From the NCBI GenBank assembly GCA_043720875.1, contig JAYSRU010000194.1, forward strand, positions 1 to 31,179: a stretch of 31,179 nucleotides of DNA. The letters run 5' to 3'. The stretch is from JAYSRU01 sp043720875 (lineage in GTDB: Bacteria > Bacteroidota > Bacteroidia > Flavobacteriales_D > Crocinitomicaceae). Shown piece after piece: positions 15,652-23,959 of the stretch (position 1 is its first letter; the number at the start of each line of letters is the position of its first letter). A program made the translations under genes and the position numbers. The notes below the pieces were generated by a model, which searched no databases, was not told where the DNA came from, and saw only the letters and a program-made list of their open reading frames with translations.

Positions 15652-17046
15652 ATGAGAACAAAGTACATAGATTTAATTGATCAAACTTTTGATTTTCCAC
15701 AAAATGAATTTAATCTAAAAGATGAGCATTTAATGTTTCATGGAATTGATTTGATGAAATTGGTTGAAAACTTTGGAACACCCTTAAAATTTCACTACCT
15801 ACCTCAAATTTCGAATAACATACAACGCGCCAAAGGATGGTTTCGTGAGGCCATGAATAACCAAGCGTATACTGGAACCTATTCTTACGCTTACTGTACC
15901 AAAAGTTCTCACTTTGCCTTTGTACTGGATGAAGTAATGAAAAACGATGTACACATTGAAACTTCATCGTCGTTTGACATTGATATTGTAAAAAACTTGC
16001 GTGACACCGGAAAACTAGAAGCTGGCAAATATGTTATCTGCAATGGCTTCAAAAATGAGGCATACATTAAAAATATTGCAAATATTATTGAGGAAGGTTC
16101 ACTTAATGTTGTTCCGATTGTAGACAACGTAAAAGAATTGAACGATTTACTAAAAGCTACCGACAAAGATTTAGACATTGGAATCAGAATTGCATCTGAA
16201 GAAGAACCTAAATTTGAGTTTTATACCTCCCGCTTAGGCATTCGTTACCGCGAGATTGTTCCGTTTTACAAAAACAAGATTGAAAGCAACCCAAGAGTGA
16301 ATGTAAAAATGCTTCATTTCTTTATCAATACAGGTATAAATGACACCGCATATTACTGGAACGAACTTACAAAATCCTTAAAGATTTATGCAGATTTAAA
16401 AAAGGTTTGTCCAACTTTAGACTCTTTAAACATTGGTGGCGGCTTCCCAATTAAGAAATCACTCGCATTCGATTTCGACTATTCCTACATGGTACGTGAA
16501 ATTGTAGCACAAGTGAAGCGTGTGTGCTCTGAATCTGATATCCCGGAACCAAATATTTTTACAGAATTTGGTTCGTTTACTGTGGGTGAAAGTGGTGGTG
16601 CCATCTTTAATGTAATCCATCAAAAACAACAAAACGATAGTGAAAAGTGGAACATGATAGATTCATCGTTTATGACGAATTTACCAGACACATGGGCCAT
16701 CAATCAACGTTTTATTATGTTGCCGGTAAACAGATGGAATGATGACTATGAACGTGTTTTACTGGGAGGATTAACTTGTGACAGTGATGATTATTATAAT
16801 TCGGAACAACATTCAAATGCCATTTATTTACCCAAATTTGACCGAAACAAAACGCTTTATATCGGGTTTTTCAATACGGGTGCATATCAAGAAACTATCG
16901 GAGGATTTGGAGGATTAAAACATTGTTTAATTCCAGAACCCAAACATATTTTAATTCGCCGTGATGAAAACAACAAAATTCAAACTGAATTATTTTCTGA
17001 AGAACAAACAGCAAATGATTACATGAAAATTCTTGGCTACTTTTAA
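15652..17046 (+). CDS. speA: Arginine decarboxylase (PLP fold type III, Bacteroidota type)
   Basis: Decarboxylates arginine to agmatine, the first step of one route to putrescine and spermidine. The 464-aa protein closely resembles the compact SpeA-like enzyme of Flavobacteria. Visible: the PLP-lysine region YAYCTKSSHFAFVL (Lys near residue 86), HIETSSSFDIDI, IRIASEEEPKFEFYTSRLGIRY, the glycine loop SLNIGGGFPIK, TEFGSFTVGESGGAI, and the C-terminal GGLTCDSDDYY with the catalytic Cys/Asp, then FFNTGAYQETIGG. The related carboxynorspermidine or ornithine enzymes are less similar in these motifs. It lies 80 nt after ctaA with no recognisable TAnnTTTG promoter, so read-through is possible. The agmatinase gene often found beside it is not here. 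Confidence 0.9.
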   Translation: MRTKYIDLIDQTFDFPQNEFNLKDEHLMFHGIDLMKLVENFGTPLKFHYLPQISNNIQRAKGWFREAMNNQAYTGTYSYAYCTKSSHFAFVLDEVMKNDVHIETSSSFDIDIVKNLRDTGKLEAGKYVICNGFKNEAYIKNIANIIEEGSLNVVPIVDNVKELNDLLKATDKDLDIGIRIASEEEPKFEFYTSRLGIRYREIVPFYKNKIESNPRVNVKMLHFFINTGINDTAYYWNELTKSLKIYADLKKVCPTLDSLNIGGGFPIKKSLAFDFDYSYMVREIVAQVKRVCSESDIPEPNIFTEFGSFTVGESGGAIFNVIHQKQQNDSEKWNMIDSSFMTNLPDTWAINQRFIMLPVNRWNDDYERVLLGGLTCDSDDYYNSEQHSNAIYLPKFDRNKTLYIGFFNTGAYQETIGGFGGLKHCLIPEPKHILIRRDENNKIQTELFSEEQTANDYMKILGYF

Positions 17047-17168
17047 TGAATTGACTCAAAATTTCTTTTTACAAAAGATATTAACAGATAATTCTGAGTG
17101 CTAATCAGTCTAAGGCATTATTATATCGAAAGTTTTGTAGAATATGACGAAAGTTTCCTGTACTATAA

Positions 17169-17198
17169 TTGCCAATGCAAATAGAATTGTTATTTTTG
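17169..17198 (+). promoter_or_regulatory. Strong Bacteroidota-type promoter (-33 and -7) for the 125-aa gene
   Basis: TTG (17169-17171), exactly 19 nt, then TATTTTTG (17191-17198) followed by CAC. Both elements match the consensus TTTG-N19-TAnnTTTG apart from the first T of the -33 box. It is the best complete promoter in the window. Expected transcription start is near 17202, giving a leader of about 40 nt. Confidence 0.8.
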
Positions 17199-17203
17199 CA
17201 CCC

Positions 17204-17218
17204 CCAAACATAGTTTGG
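17204..17218 (+). other. Hairpin at the 5' end of the 125-aa gene leader
   Basis: Perfect 6-bp inverted repeat CCAAAC / GTTTGG with a 3-nt ATA loop, at the very start of the predicted transcript. It could protect the 5' end or hold a regulatory role; no function can be assigned. Confidence 0.4.
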
Positions 17219-17240
17219 TACTGATAATTTAACTCAAAGA

Positions 17241-17618
17241 ATGAAGGTTACAACTATTTTTTTACACGAAGGCACAGACTTTTCAAAAGCAATACAAACA
17301 TGGGCAACAGAGCACAATGTATCGTGTGAAAACTACGCCGCAAAAGGAGAAGATAATTTTGAAAAGGTAGATGGATTGGTATGGTTTCACGAAAATCACA
17401 ATTTTGAAAACAACGATCAAATTCTACGCGACTCGTTCGACAAGCATGCCAAGCCAATCCATAAAATTGACATCAATGGTACGTTAGCAGTTACTTTACC
17501 CCATTACAATTTGTGGATTGAGCGTCACAACATCAAGAAAATATTGATTATTGGAAATAATAATGTTGCAAAGAACATAAACTTGGAGCGTTATTTAACA
17601 AATTTGAAAGGAATGTAA
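17241..17618 (+). CDS. Conserved-looking 125-aa cytoplasmic protein, function unknown
   Basis: I do not recognise a family. The 125-aa protein has no signal peptide or TM segment. It opens with a beta strand (KVTTIFLH), contains an acidic and aromatic central part (GLVWFHENHNFENNDQIL), and ends with a hydrophobic strand and glycine-asparagine turn (IKKILIIGNNNVAKNIN). This suggests a small alpha/beta, possibly flavodoxin- or Rossmann-like, fold. It has the clearest promoter in the window, a short leader with a hairpin, and a perfect 19-bp terminator after the stop, so it is an independently expressed single-gene unit. Codon use looks like the neighbours. It is a real gene by those signals; the role is unknown. 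Confidence 0.75.
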   Translation: MKVTTIFLHEGTDFSKAIQTWATEHNVSCENYAAKGEDNFEKVDGLVWFHENHNFENNDQILRDSFDKHAKPIHKIDINGTLAVTLPHYNLWIERHNIKKILIIGNNNVAKNINLERYLTNLKGM

Positions 17619-17628
17619 TTCATACATA

Positions 17629-17669
17629 GACATAAAAAAAGCTACTCGTTGAGTAGCTTTTTTTATGTC
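17629..17669. terminator. Bidirectional terminator, perfect 19-bp stem
   Basis: Inverted repeat GACATAAAAAAAGCTACTC (17629-17647) and its exact complement (17651-17669) around the 3-nt loop GTT. A seven-A run on one side and a seven-T run on the other make it functional for both strands. It sits between the convergent 125-aa gene and the PAP2-like gene. Confidence 0.92.
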
Positions 17670-17711
17670 CTGATTTTTGTAAACGCTGTGTGCATTTATC
17701 AAAATTTTGTT

Positions 17712-18374
17712 CTATTCAAAATACAACGAACCCAATAGCAATCCAATTGACATAGCGCTAAATCCTAAAGCATAACCAGTAAGCACTTGACTCAGGCTAT
17801 GTTTGTTCAAATACATTCTTGCAGACATAATTATTCCGCCTAACAAGAGTGCAATCCATAGGATAAAATCGTACTGAAACATATTGTTTAGGTAACTGTA
17901 AAAAAAGAGAAATCCTCCTAAAAACCCAGCACCGAGTGCGTGTAGACTGATCTTATACCAACGCGTAATAACGCCAACAATTAGAATACATATTGCGCCA
18001 ATTAATGGCAATGCATAAATGTAAAAAGGCAAGATGGATCCACGGGTTTTATACCACAACATCACAAACAAAACAAAACAAAAAATTGTAGTTAAGTTAA
18101 TTGGTATTTTTCGATCTAACTTATCATCCATTTCGATACTTTTAATCGTATTATTCTTTTTTAAATAATAAATTAACATCGCAGGAAAAATGGCCGTAAA
18201 TATCAAAAACAATAAAAGTATGCGATACTTAAAAAATGGTATTATCACGAAGAGATTATCATCATTGTACCCATCCCATTCGGTATTAGGAATAAACATG
18301 GCAAGGGCTAAGGCATAAATTGGCATCAGCATGGGCAAAAAAATCCAGGATATTACCTTGGCTAACTTTTCCAT
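17712..18374 (-). CDS. PAP2-like integral membrane protein
   Basis: A 220-aa membrane protein with about six hydrophobic helices. Its C-terminal half follows the PAP2 phosphatase pattern: KISLHALGAG in the place of the PSGH motif, and ARMYLNKHSLSQVLTG in the place of SRxxxxxHxxxD. The motif-3 histidine is kept, but the final Asp is replaced by Gln, the leading Ser by Ala, and motif 1 (KxxxxxxRP) is weak (KLDRKIPIN). It may be a divergent lipid phosphatase or a non-catalytic relative. It overlaps the rpoN stop as TAATG, so it is translationally coupled to rpoN as the last gene of asnS-rpoN-PAP2. The same pairing with rpoN is, to my recollection, common in Flavobacteriia. Confidence 0.78.
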   Translation of the reverse strand: MEKLAKVISWIFLPMLMPIYALALAMFIPNTEWDGYNDDNLFVIIPFFKYRILLLFLIFTAIFPAMLIYYLKKNNTIKSIEMDDKLDRKIPINLTTIFCFVLFVMLWYKTRGSILPFYIYALPLIGAICILIVGVITRWYKISLHALGAGFLGGFLFFYSYLNNMFQYDFILWIALLLGGIIMSARMYLNKHSLSQVLTGYALGFSAMSIGLLLGSLYFE

Positions 18375-19837
18375 TATAATTCTTTACGCAAACGCGCTAC
18401 AGGAAGATTTAACTGTTCTCTATACTTGGCAACCGTTCTTCGCGCAATATTATACCCTTTATCATTCAATAGTTCACCTAAGGCTTCATCCGTTAACGGT
18501 TTATGCTTAGACTCTGCCTCGATTGCTTCTGAAAGAATTTTCTTCACTTCTCTACTCGAAACTTCCTCACCCGTATCCATGCTCATAGATTCTGAGAAAA
18601 AGTATTTTAACGAGATAATGCCATAATTTGTTTGTACATATTTGCTATTGGCAACACGCGAAATGGTGGAAATATCTAAGCTTACGATTTCAGCAATATC
18701 TTTTAGGATCATTGGCTTAAGCATGACCTCATCACCGGTAAGAAAATATTCTCGTTGGTATTCCATAATCGCTTGCATGGTGAAAAGCAAGGTGTTGTTA
18801 CGTTGCTTAATGGCATCAATAAACCATTTTGCATTGTCGAGTTTTGATTTCACAAAAGTTAAGGCCTCTTTATCTGATTTGCTTTGTTTAGCTCCTTCAG
18901 AATAGCTTTTCATCATGGTTTGATAATCTTTACTTACTTTCAAATCGGGAGCATTTCTTCCGTTCAACGTAAGTTCAAGTTTACCTTCAAACTCTGTAAT
19001 ATTAAAATCTGGAATTATTTGTTGATTAGCGCCTTTGATGGATTCCATAAAAACTCCTCCTGGTTTAGGATTAAGCTTAATGATCATTTCAATTGCATCT
19101 TTTAAATCCTCGTCCTCTATATCTAATTTCTTCTGAATTTTATCGTAATGTTTACGCGTAAATTCTTCAAAATGATCTTGAATTATTTTCTTCGCTGTAA
19201 ATCGCGTAATATCTCCTCGGTCTTCACTTCCAAGTTGTAACAACAAACACTCACGCAAATCACGCGCACCAACACCAGCAGGATCCAAGCTTTGAACTAC
19301 CTTCAACATTTTCTCAACTTCCTCCAACGTTACCGATAGATTTGATGAAAATGCCAAATCATCCACGATTGCTTCTAATTCCCGGTTCAAGTAACCACTT
19401 TCATCCAAATTTCCAACAAGCGTATCTGCAATAATAAATTCTTGCTCGTCCAAAAACAATAAATGCAATTGCTCTGTTAAACGCTCTTGAAACGATTGTC
19501 CACCGGCAAGGGGCATACTGCGCTCTTCATCGTCTTTACTCGTATTGTTTACTTGTGTTTTATAATCTGGCGTATCGTCGTCAAAGTACTCCGAAAAGTC
19601 TATGTCGTCTTTATCATCATCTTTTTCGTCAAACTCTTCCTGATCCTCTTCGTTGTCTCCAAAATCTTCCTCTTCATCTAAGTCTTCACCTTCTTCTAAT
19701 GCCGGATTTTCTTCAATTTCTTGTTTAATTCGCGCATCTAATTCCATTGTTGGTACTTGCAACAATTTCATCAATTGAATTTGTTGGGGTGAGAGTCGCT
19801 GTTCTAATTTTTGTCCGAGGACTTGTCTTAAAGCCAT
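18374..19837 (-). CDS. rpoN: RNA polymerase sigma-54 factor
   Basis: Alternative sigma factor that recognises -24/-12 promoters and needs an AAA+ activator to open DNA. The 487-aa protein shows all regions. Region I is Gln/Leu-rich (LGQKLEQRLSPQQIQLMKLLQ, starting at residue 8). Region II is very acidic (EDLDEEEDFGDNEEDQEE onwards, about residues 50-95). The core-binding region carries SLDPAGVGARDLRECLLLQL. The helix-turn-helix region is DISTISRVANSKYVQT, and the RpoN box ARRTVAKYRE lies at 465-474. It follows asnS by 33 nt and overlaps the next gene as TAATG. No sigma-54 activator gene or convincing -24/-12 promoter is seen in this window. Confidence 0.96.
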   Translation of the reverse strand: MALRQVLGQKLEQRLSPQQIQLMKLLQVPTMELDARIKQEIEENPALEEGEDLDEEEDFGDNEEDQEEFDEKDDDKDDIDFSEYFDDDTPDYKTQVNNTSKDDEERSMPLAGGQSFQERLTEQLHLLFLDEQEFIIADTLVGNLDESGYLNRELEAIVDDLAFSSNLSVTLEEVEKMLKVVQSLDPAGVGARDLRECLLLQLGSEDRGDITRFTAKKIIQDHFEEFTRKHYDKIQKKLDIEDEDLKDAIEMIIKLNPKPGGVFMESIKGANQQIIPDFNITEFEGKLELTLNGRNAPDLKVSKDYQTMMKSYSEGAKQSKSDKEALTFVKSKLDNAKWFIDAIKQRNNTLLFTMQAIMEYQREYFLTGDEVMLKPMILKDIAEIVSLDISTISRVANSKYVQTNYGIISLKYFFSESMSMDTGEEVSSREVKKILSEAIEAESKHKPLTDEALGELLNDKGYNIARRTVAKYREQLNLPVARLRKEL

Positions 19838-19870
19838 GTTGTATAGGTATTCAAAAAGTACTAAATACTA

Positions 19871-21310
19871 TTAAAAATTTGCGTTTTGCGGTGTTCTAGG
19901 GAAAGGAATTACATCACGAATATTACTCATTCCAGTAACAAACATTACCATTCTTTCGAAGCCCAATCCAAAACCTGCATGCGGAACTGTTCCGAATTTA
20001 CGTGTATCTAAATACCAAGATAATTCTTCTTCTTCAATGTGAAAATCCTTCATTTTAGCTTTCAAAACATCCATACGCTCTTCACGTTGAGATCCTCCTA
20101 CTATTTCACCAATTCCCGGAAACAAAACATCCATTGCGGCAACTGTCTTGTTATCATCATTTTGACGCATGTAGAATGCTTTTATCTCTGCAGGATAATT
20201 TGTTATTATCACCGGACATTTAAATTCCTTCTCTACTAAATAGCGCTCATGTTCAGATTGTAGGTCAATTCCCCAAGATACGTCATACGTGAATTTTTTC
20301 TTTTTGTAATGCGCAGAGTTCAACAATACTTCAACCGCTTCGGTATAAGTAATTCGCTTGAATTCGTTAGAAACCACAAAGTTCATACGTTCAATTAATC
20401 CTAATTCTGCACGCTCGTTTGCTGGTTTCTGCGCTTGTTCAACTTTTTCGCGTTCGTCTAAGAATGCTAAATCGTCTACACAATTTGTAAGTACATAATT
20501 GATTACGTACTTTAAGAAATCTTCCGTTAAGTTCATATTGTCTTCCAAGTCATTGAAAGCCACTTCAGGCTCGATCATCCAAAACTCCGCCAAGTGGCGA
20601 GATGTATTTGAATTCTCCGCTCTAAATGTTGGTCCGAAGGTATAAACTTGTCCCAAAGCTAATGCGCCAAGTTCAGCTTCAAGCTGACCAGAAACAGTTA
20701 AATTCACCTGTTTTCCAAAGAAATCTTCTGAATAATTAACTGATCCGTCTTCATTCAATGGTGGATTTTTAGGATCAAGGTTACTTACCCGAAACATTTC
20801 ACCTGCACCTTCAGCGTCACTTCCTGTAATTATTGGCGTGTGTAAATACACAAAACCTTTACTGTTGAAATAGTTGTGAATTGCGAAAGCAGCTGCATGA
20901 CGAATTCTGAAAACAGCGGCAAATGTGTTCGTTCTAAAACGAAGGTGAGCTTGTTCTCTCAATAATTCTAAACTGTGTTTTTTTGGTTGCAAAATTGTTT
21001 TTTGCACATCATCTGGATGCGCATCACCCAAAATAACAATCTCAGTAACTTTAAGTTCTGAAGCTTGTCCAGCACCCAAAGACGCTACTAGTTTACCAGT
21101 TAGCGAAAGCGAAGCTCCAGTTGTAATGCGTTTAATTATAGCTTCTGGTGTATTTTCAAAATCTACAACCGCTTGAATATTTTTTATAGTGGAACCATCA
21201 TTCAATTGAACAAATTGATTTGATCGAAAAGCTCTCACCCATCCTTTAATTGTTATAATTTGTTCCGTTGGAACTAGTGCCAAAGCATCTACTATTTTTG
21301 TGCGTGTCAT
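19871..21310 (-). CDS. asnS: Asparaginyl-tRNA synthetase
   Basis: Class IIb aminoacyl-tRNA synthetase charging tRNA-Asn. The 479-aa protein has an N-terminal OB-fold anticodon-binding domain (IITIKGWVRAFRSNQFVQLNDGS, residues about 18-40). The catalytic domain shows motif 2 (GPTFRAENSNTSRHLAEFWMIEPE) and motif 3 (GFGLGFERMVMFVTG), ending PFPRTPQNANF. The residues after motif 2 and the insertion with long helices (about 285-330) fit AsnRS rather than AspRS. gatC is also encoded in this window, but the presence of AsnRS suggests the amidotransferase mainly serves Glu-tRNA-Gln. First gene of asnS-rpoN-PAP2; -7 element at 21333-21340. Confidence 0.96.
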   Translation of the reverse strand: MTRTKIVDALALVPTEQIITIKGWVRAFRSNQFVQLNDGSTIKNIQAVVDFENTPEAIIKRITTGASLSLTGKLVASLGAGQASELKVTEIVILGDAHPDDVQKTILQPKKHSLELLREQAHLRFRTNTFAAVFRIRHAAAFAIHNYFNSKGFVYLHTPIITGSDAEGAGEMFRVSNLDPKNPPLNEDGSVNYSEDFFGKQVNLTVSGQLEAELGALALGQVYTFGPTFRAENSNTSRHLAEFWMIEPEVAFNDLEDNMNLTEDFLKYVINYVLTNCVDDLAFLDEREKVEQAQKPANERAELGLIERMNFVVSNEFKRITYTEAVEVLLNSAHYKKKKFTYDVSWGIDLQSEHERYLVEKEFKCPVIITNYPAEIKAFYMRQNDDNKTVAAMDVLFPGIGEIVGGSQREERMDVLKAKMKDFHIEEEELSWYLDTRKFGTVPHAGFGLGFERMVMFVTGMSNIRDVIPFPRTPQNANF

Positions 21311-21332
21311 TGAAGTACTTTATATTAAAAAG

Positions 21333-21340
21333 CAAATATA
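21333..21340 (-). promoter_or_regulatory. Promoter -7 element of the asnS-rpoN-PAP2 operon
   Basis: Minus strand TATATTTG followed by C, full TAnnTTTG match, 22 nt before the asnS ATG. No clear -33 element at the standard spacing. Confidence 0.5.
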
Positions 21341-21424
21341 AGCAATGCGCAACGAAAGAGCGAACAAAAGCAGTATCAGTATTACGTTAAAACATTTCTT
21401 GTTGCTTTAAATATCGTTAATGCT

Positions 21425-22138
21425 TCATTGTGTTTCATCACGCTCTTCAAAATATCCTTTTGTTTTGACTTTGTTGGAAAAGAAATTCAAGAACAACACC
21501 ACAAAGAATAAAAACAACAAAGATTGAAAACTTACTAAAACTTTACCATGCGTTGTAACTGGGAAATAATCTCCATAACCAATTGAGGTAGAGGTGACAA
21601 TGCTAAAATAAATTGCATCAAACCAATGCGTAAAAGGCTTGTTTAAATAATTACCTAAAGAATAAAGTACACCAAATGAAAACACAATTTCAACGTAATT
21701 AAAGAAAATAAGCAACATTGATCTTTTGTAAGATCTCGGCTTTGATAATAAATCTGAGGCAAAAATCAACATGGGGATATAGACCACGGTTTCAAGCAAA
21801 AGGTACACCATCAAACCAACTAAAAACACATGCTCTTGACAGCCAAATTTTAAAATAAACAAAGGGAAAAGCACCTTTAAAAGTACATACAGATCTGTAA
21901 CTAAGTCGCGGTATTCAAAACCTCTAATATTTGCTAAATACTTGATATAAATTCCTGGAAAAAGTAATTGAGATGAAGACAAAACCAATCGAAATATTTT
22001 CTCTATCCCGTTATCTTCATGATGATCATTTTCCCAGATGGATTTAACATTTTGCAGGCACTTCCTGATCGGGTTACTTTTCGGACGATCTTTAATACTA
22101 ACCTTACCGAGTAACAATTTTTTTATAACTTTTCGCAT
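21425..22138 (-). CDS. Two-pore-helix type potassium channel (Ion_trans_2)
   Basis: A 237-aa membrane protein. After a basic, hydrophilic N-terminus of about 75 residues come four hydrophobic segments: KVLFPLFIL, the VFLVGLMVYLLLETVVYIPM region, FNYVEIVFSFGVLY, and a last helix after the pore. Between the last two lies a textbook K+ selectivity filter, TSIGYGDYFPVT, preceded by the pore helix FDAIYFSIVTS. It is therefore a potassium-channel subunit, probably tetrameric in the inner membrane. The C-terminus is short and has no RCK/TrkA domain, so the gating signal is unknown. It follows the small secreted fragment ORF by 46 nt on the same strand; no clear promoter of its own is seen. Confidence 0.88.
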   Translation of the reverse strand: MRKVIKKLLLGKVSIKDRPKSNPIRKCLQNVKSIWENDHHEDNGIEKIFRLVLSSSQLLFPGIYIKYLANIRGFEYRDLVTDLYVLLKVLFPLFILKFGCQEHVFLVGLMVYLLLETVVYIPMLIFASDLLSKPRSYKRSMLLIFFNYVEIVFSFGVLYSLGNYLNKPFTHWFDAIYFSIVTSTSIGYGDYFPVTTHGKVLVSFQSLLFLFFVVLFLNFFSNKVKTKGYFEERDETQ

Positions 22139-22184
22139 AGTTTAACCCAATTACAGAAACCAAAAGAGTGAAAGACATAATTAG

Positions 22185-22349
22185 CTAAAATAGCAGAATA
22201 TTTTCTATTTTCGCACGAATTACTTTTTTATAAATATTAAGGTTAAACGTAGTTCCATTCAACGTATCCGGTATTTCCAGCTGATTTTGCGCAATTGTAT
22301 CCGTAACCGCTGTAAGTAGCAATAAGCTTCCTAGTATTAACTTTTTCAT
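22185..22349 (-). pseudogene. 54-aa secreted ORF, likely 5' remnant of a larger secreted protein
   Basis: Starts with ATG at 22349, just 2 nt after the stop of the kelch gene, and ends with TAG at 22185-22187. The first 20 residues (MKKLILGSLLLLTAVTDTIA) form a clear Sec signal peptide, followed by QNQLEIPDTLNGTTFNLNIY. That mature start resembles, from memory, the N-terminus of Bacteroidota multicopper-oxidase-like secreted proteins (PIPDTLxGTTFNL). After about residue 40 it changes to KKVIRAKIENILLF and stops, with none of the expected downstream domain. The best explanation is a gene truncated by deletion, still sitting at the end of the tetR-kelch operon. A genuine short secreted peptide is the alternative. 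The multicopper-oxidase link is unverified. Confidence 0.6.
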
Positions 22350-22351
22350 GA

Positions 22352-23959
22352 TTATAGTTTTATTATTTGCGTTGCTTTTTCAATTCCAGTATCCACGGTG
22401 AGTAAAAAAATACTTCCCGCCTTCAACTTTTTTATTTTCCTTTCGAATGAATTAATGCCTTTACGTTGGTTTTTGAAAACCCTATGTTCTATCAATTTTC
22501 CCCCAAGCATAGAAAGGGTAATTTCTACGCCTGTATCTTGCGACAATGTATAAGAAATGTTTAATGTTTTTCTGGTAATGCTTGAAACTATCTTAAGTTT
22601 AAGGGATCCCGTACTTTGCTCATTTAACTTGTCTTGAGCAATCAGCGGATTTTTCACCAATAGAACCTCAAATATTTGATTACTCGCACTACTGTGAAGT
22701 CCTTCATTGATCCAAAAAATATTTGCAGCCGAACTATTTATCCCACCATAGATATGCCCAATCAATGTAGAATCTTTATCTAATTCATCATACTTAATAA
22801 CTCCATTTGGAAAAATTGGAAGCGCTTTGTTTCTAATCAATTCTGAGCCTGCACCTAAATATGCTGGCATTTCGATAGGCAATTTATACTCTGCCATTTC
22901 ACCATTACTATTCCGAGTAACTCGGGCAATTGTTTTTACAAATGGAACGTCTACATTTTCTACTAATGTACCCAAACTGTCGTAATACTGGGCAATTCCA
23001 CCAAAAAATACCGTATGCATTTCATTCGAAGCAGCAGAATATATTGGAAAATGTGCACAGTGGTAATGATTATAATATTGCGTGAATTTAGTGTCGATAC
23101 TATAGCTTGAACTATCTATTGTGACAGAATTAAGAAAAGGTAAATTTACCGATTTTTGAAAAACTCCAGAAAAGGCAGTGAGTCCTTCTTGACCATTCGG
23201 TAATATCTGCGCCGTAACATTATAATCCCTTCTGTGCAGATTATTGGTATCAGAAATTGATTGAAGATGCTGTACATTCAATGTTTTCCCATCATCCAAT
23301 ATATTAAATTTCCTTATTTCATCGGTATATTCTTGGGTGAAACCTGTACCATGATCTGGGCTCAATGGATTGTATTGACCCATAAACTTATGGCCTCCAA
23401 CTAAAAAGTAGGTATCATAAATTTTATCCAATCGGCCACCAGTTACTTGAAACTGAGCGTCTGAAATTTGTCTAAAATTTGCTGCAAACGCATCACCCTT
23501 AATCACCGCGTCAATGGTAGCAGAAACATTAATTGCAGTTAGTTTATCATACGTAACATGGTTATTTTTTGAATGACTGTAACCATATCCACCGATAACA
23601 TATAAAAAATTACCCGATTGATAAAACTCCATGTTCGTAGAACTAAGTTGTTCTTGAAGGTCTTTTGAAAGTGAAGTTATTGGTGCACTCCATTTTTGTT
23701 GGGTGCTTGGGTTGACCACAATAATTTGAGTATTATGACCCGCACTATCAAACGCAGCCCACGGTTGTCTACGATGCAGACCGTCTAGTCTTCCCCCTAA
23801 AATAAGCCAAAATCCATTATGCTGGCCATAAGCAAATGATTGAATACCTCCCAATTCTGAAATTGAAACAGGTTTAAGGATTATTTCGAAAGAACTTGAC
23901 TGCCCAAACATTGCAAAACTGTTCATCAAAAAACCTATTATTATAAGTCTAGCTTTCAT
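22352..23959 (-). CDS. Secreted kelch-type beta-propeller protein with T9SS type A sorting tail
   Basis: A 535-aa protein with a signal peptide (MKARLIIIGFLMNSFAMFGQ). Kelch-like propeller blades follow, recognisable by hydrophobic strands and GG pairs: FWLILGGRLDGL, FLYVIGGYGYS, DTYFLVGGHKFMG, HTVFFGGIAQYY, and IGHIYGGINSS. The last 80 residues (ISYTLSQDTGVEITLSMLGG ... KKLKAGSIFLLTVDTG ... IIKL) have the beta-sandwich pattern of the Por secretion tail. It is thus expected at the cell surface or released by type IX secretion. The ATG overlaps the tetR stop as TAATG, so the regulator and this protein are translationally coupled. The small secreted fragment follows 2 nt later. Substrate or binding partner is unknown. 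Confidence 0.82.
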   Translation of the reverse strand: MKARLIIIGFLMNSFAMFGQSSSFEIILKPVSISELGGIQSFAYGQHNGFWLILGGRLDGLHRRQPWAAFDSAGHNTQIIVVNPSTQQKWSAPITSLSKDLQEQLSSTNMEFYQSGNFLYVIGGYGYSHSKNNHVTYDKLTAINVSATIDAVIKGDAFAANFRQISDAQFQVTGGRLDKIYDTYFLVGGHKFMGQYNPLSPDHGTGFTQEYTDEIRKFNILDDGKTLNVQHLQSISDTNNLHRRDYNVTAQILPNGQEGLTAFSGVFQKSVNLPFLNSVTIDSSSYSIDTKFTQYYNHYHCAHFPIYSAASNEMHTVFFGGIAQYYDSLGTLVENVDVPFVKTIARVTRNSNGEMAEYKLPIEMPAYLGAGSELIRNKALPIFPNGVIKYDELDKDSTLIGHIYGGINSSAANIFWINEGLHSSASNQIFEVLLVKNPLIAQDKLNEQSTGSLKLKIVSSITRKTLNISYTLSQDTGVEITLSMLGGKLIEHRVFKNQRKGINSFERKIKKLKAGSIFLLTVDTGIEKATQIIKL

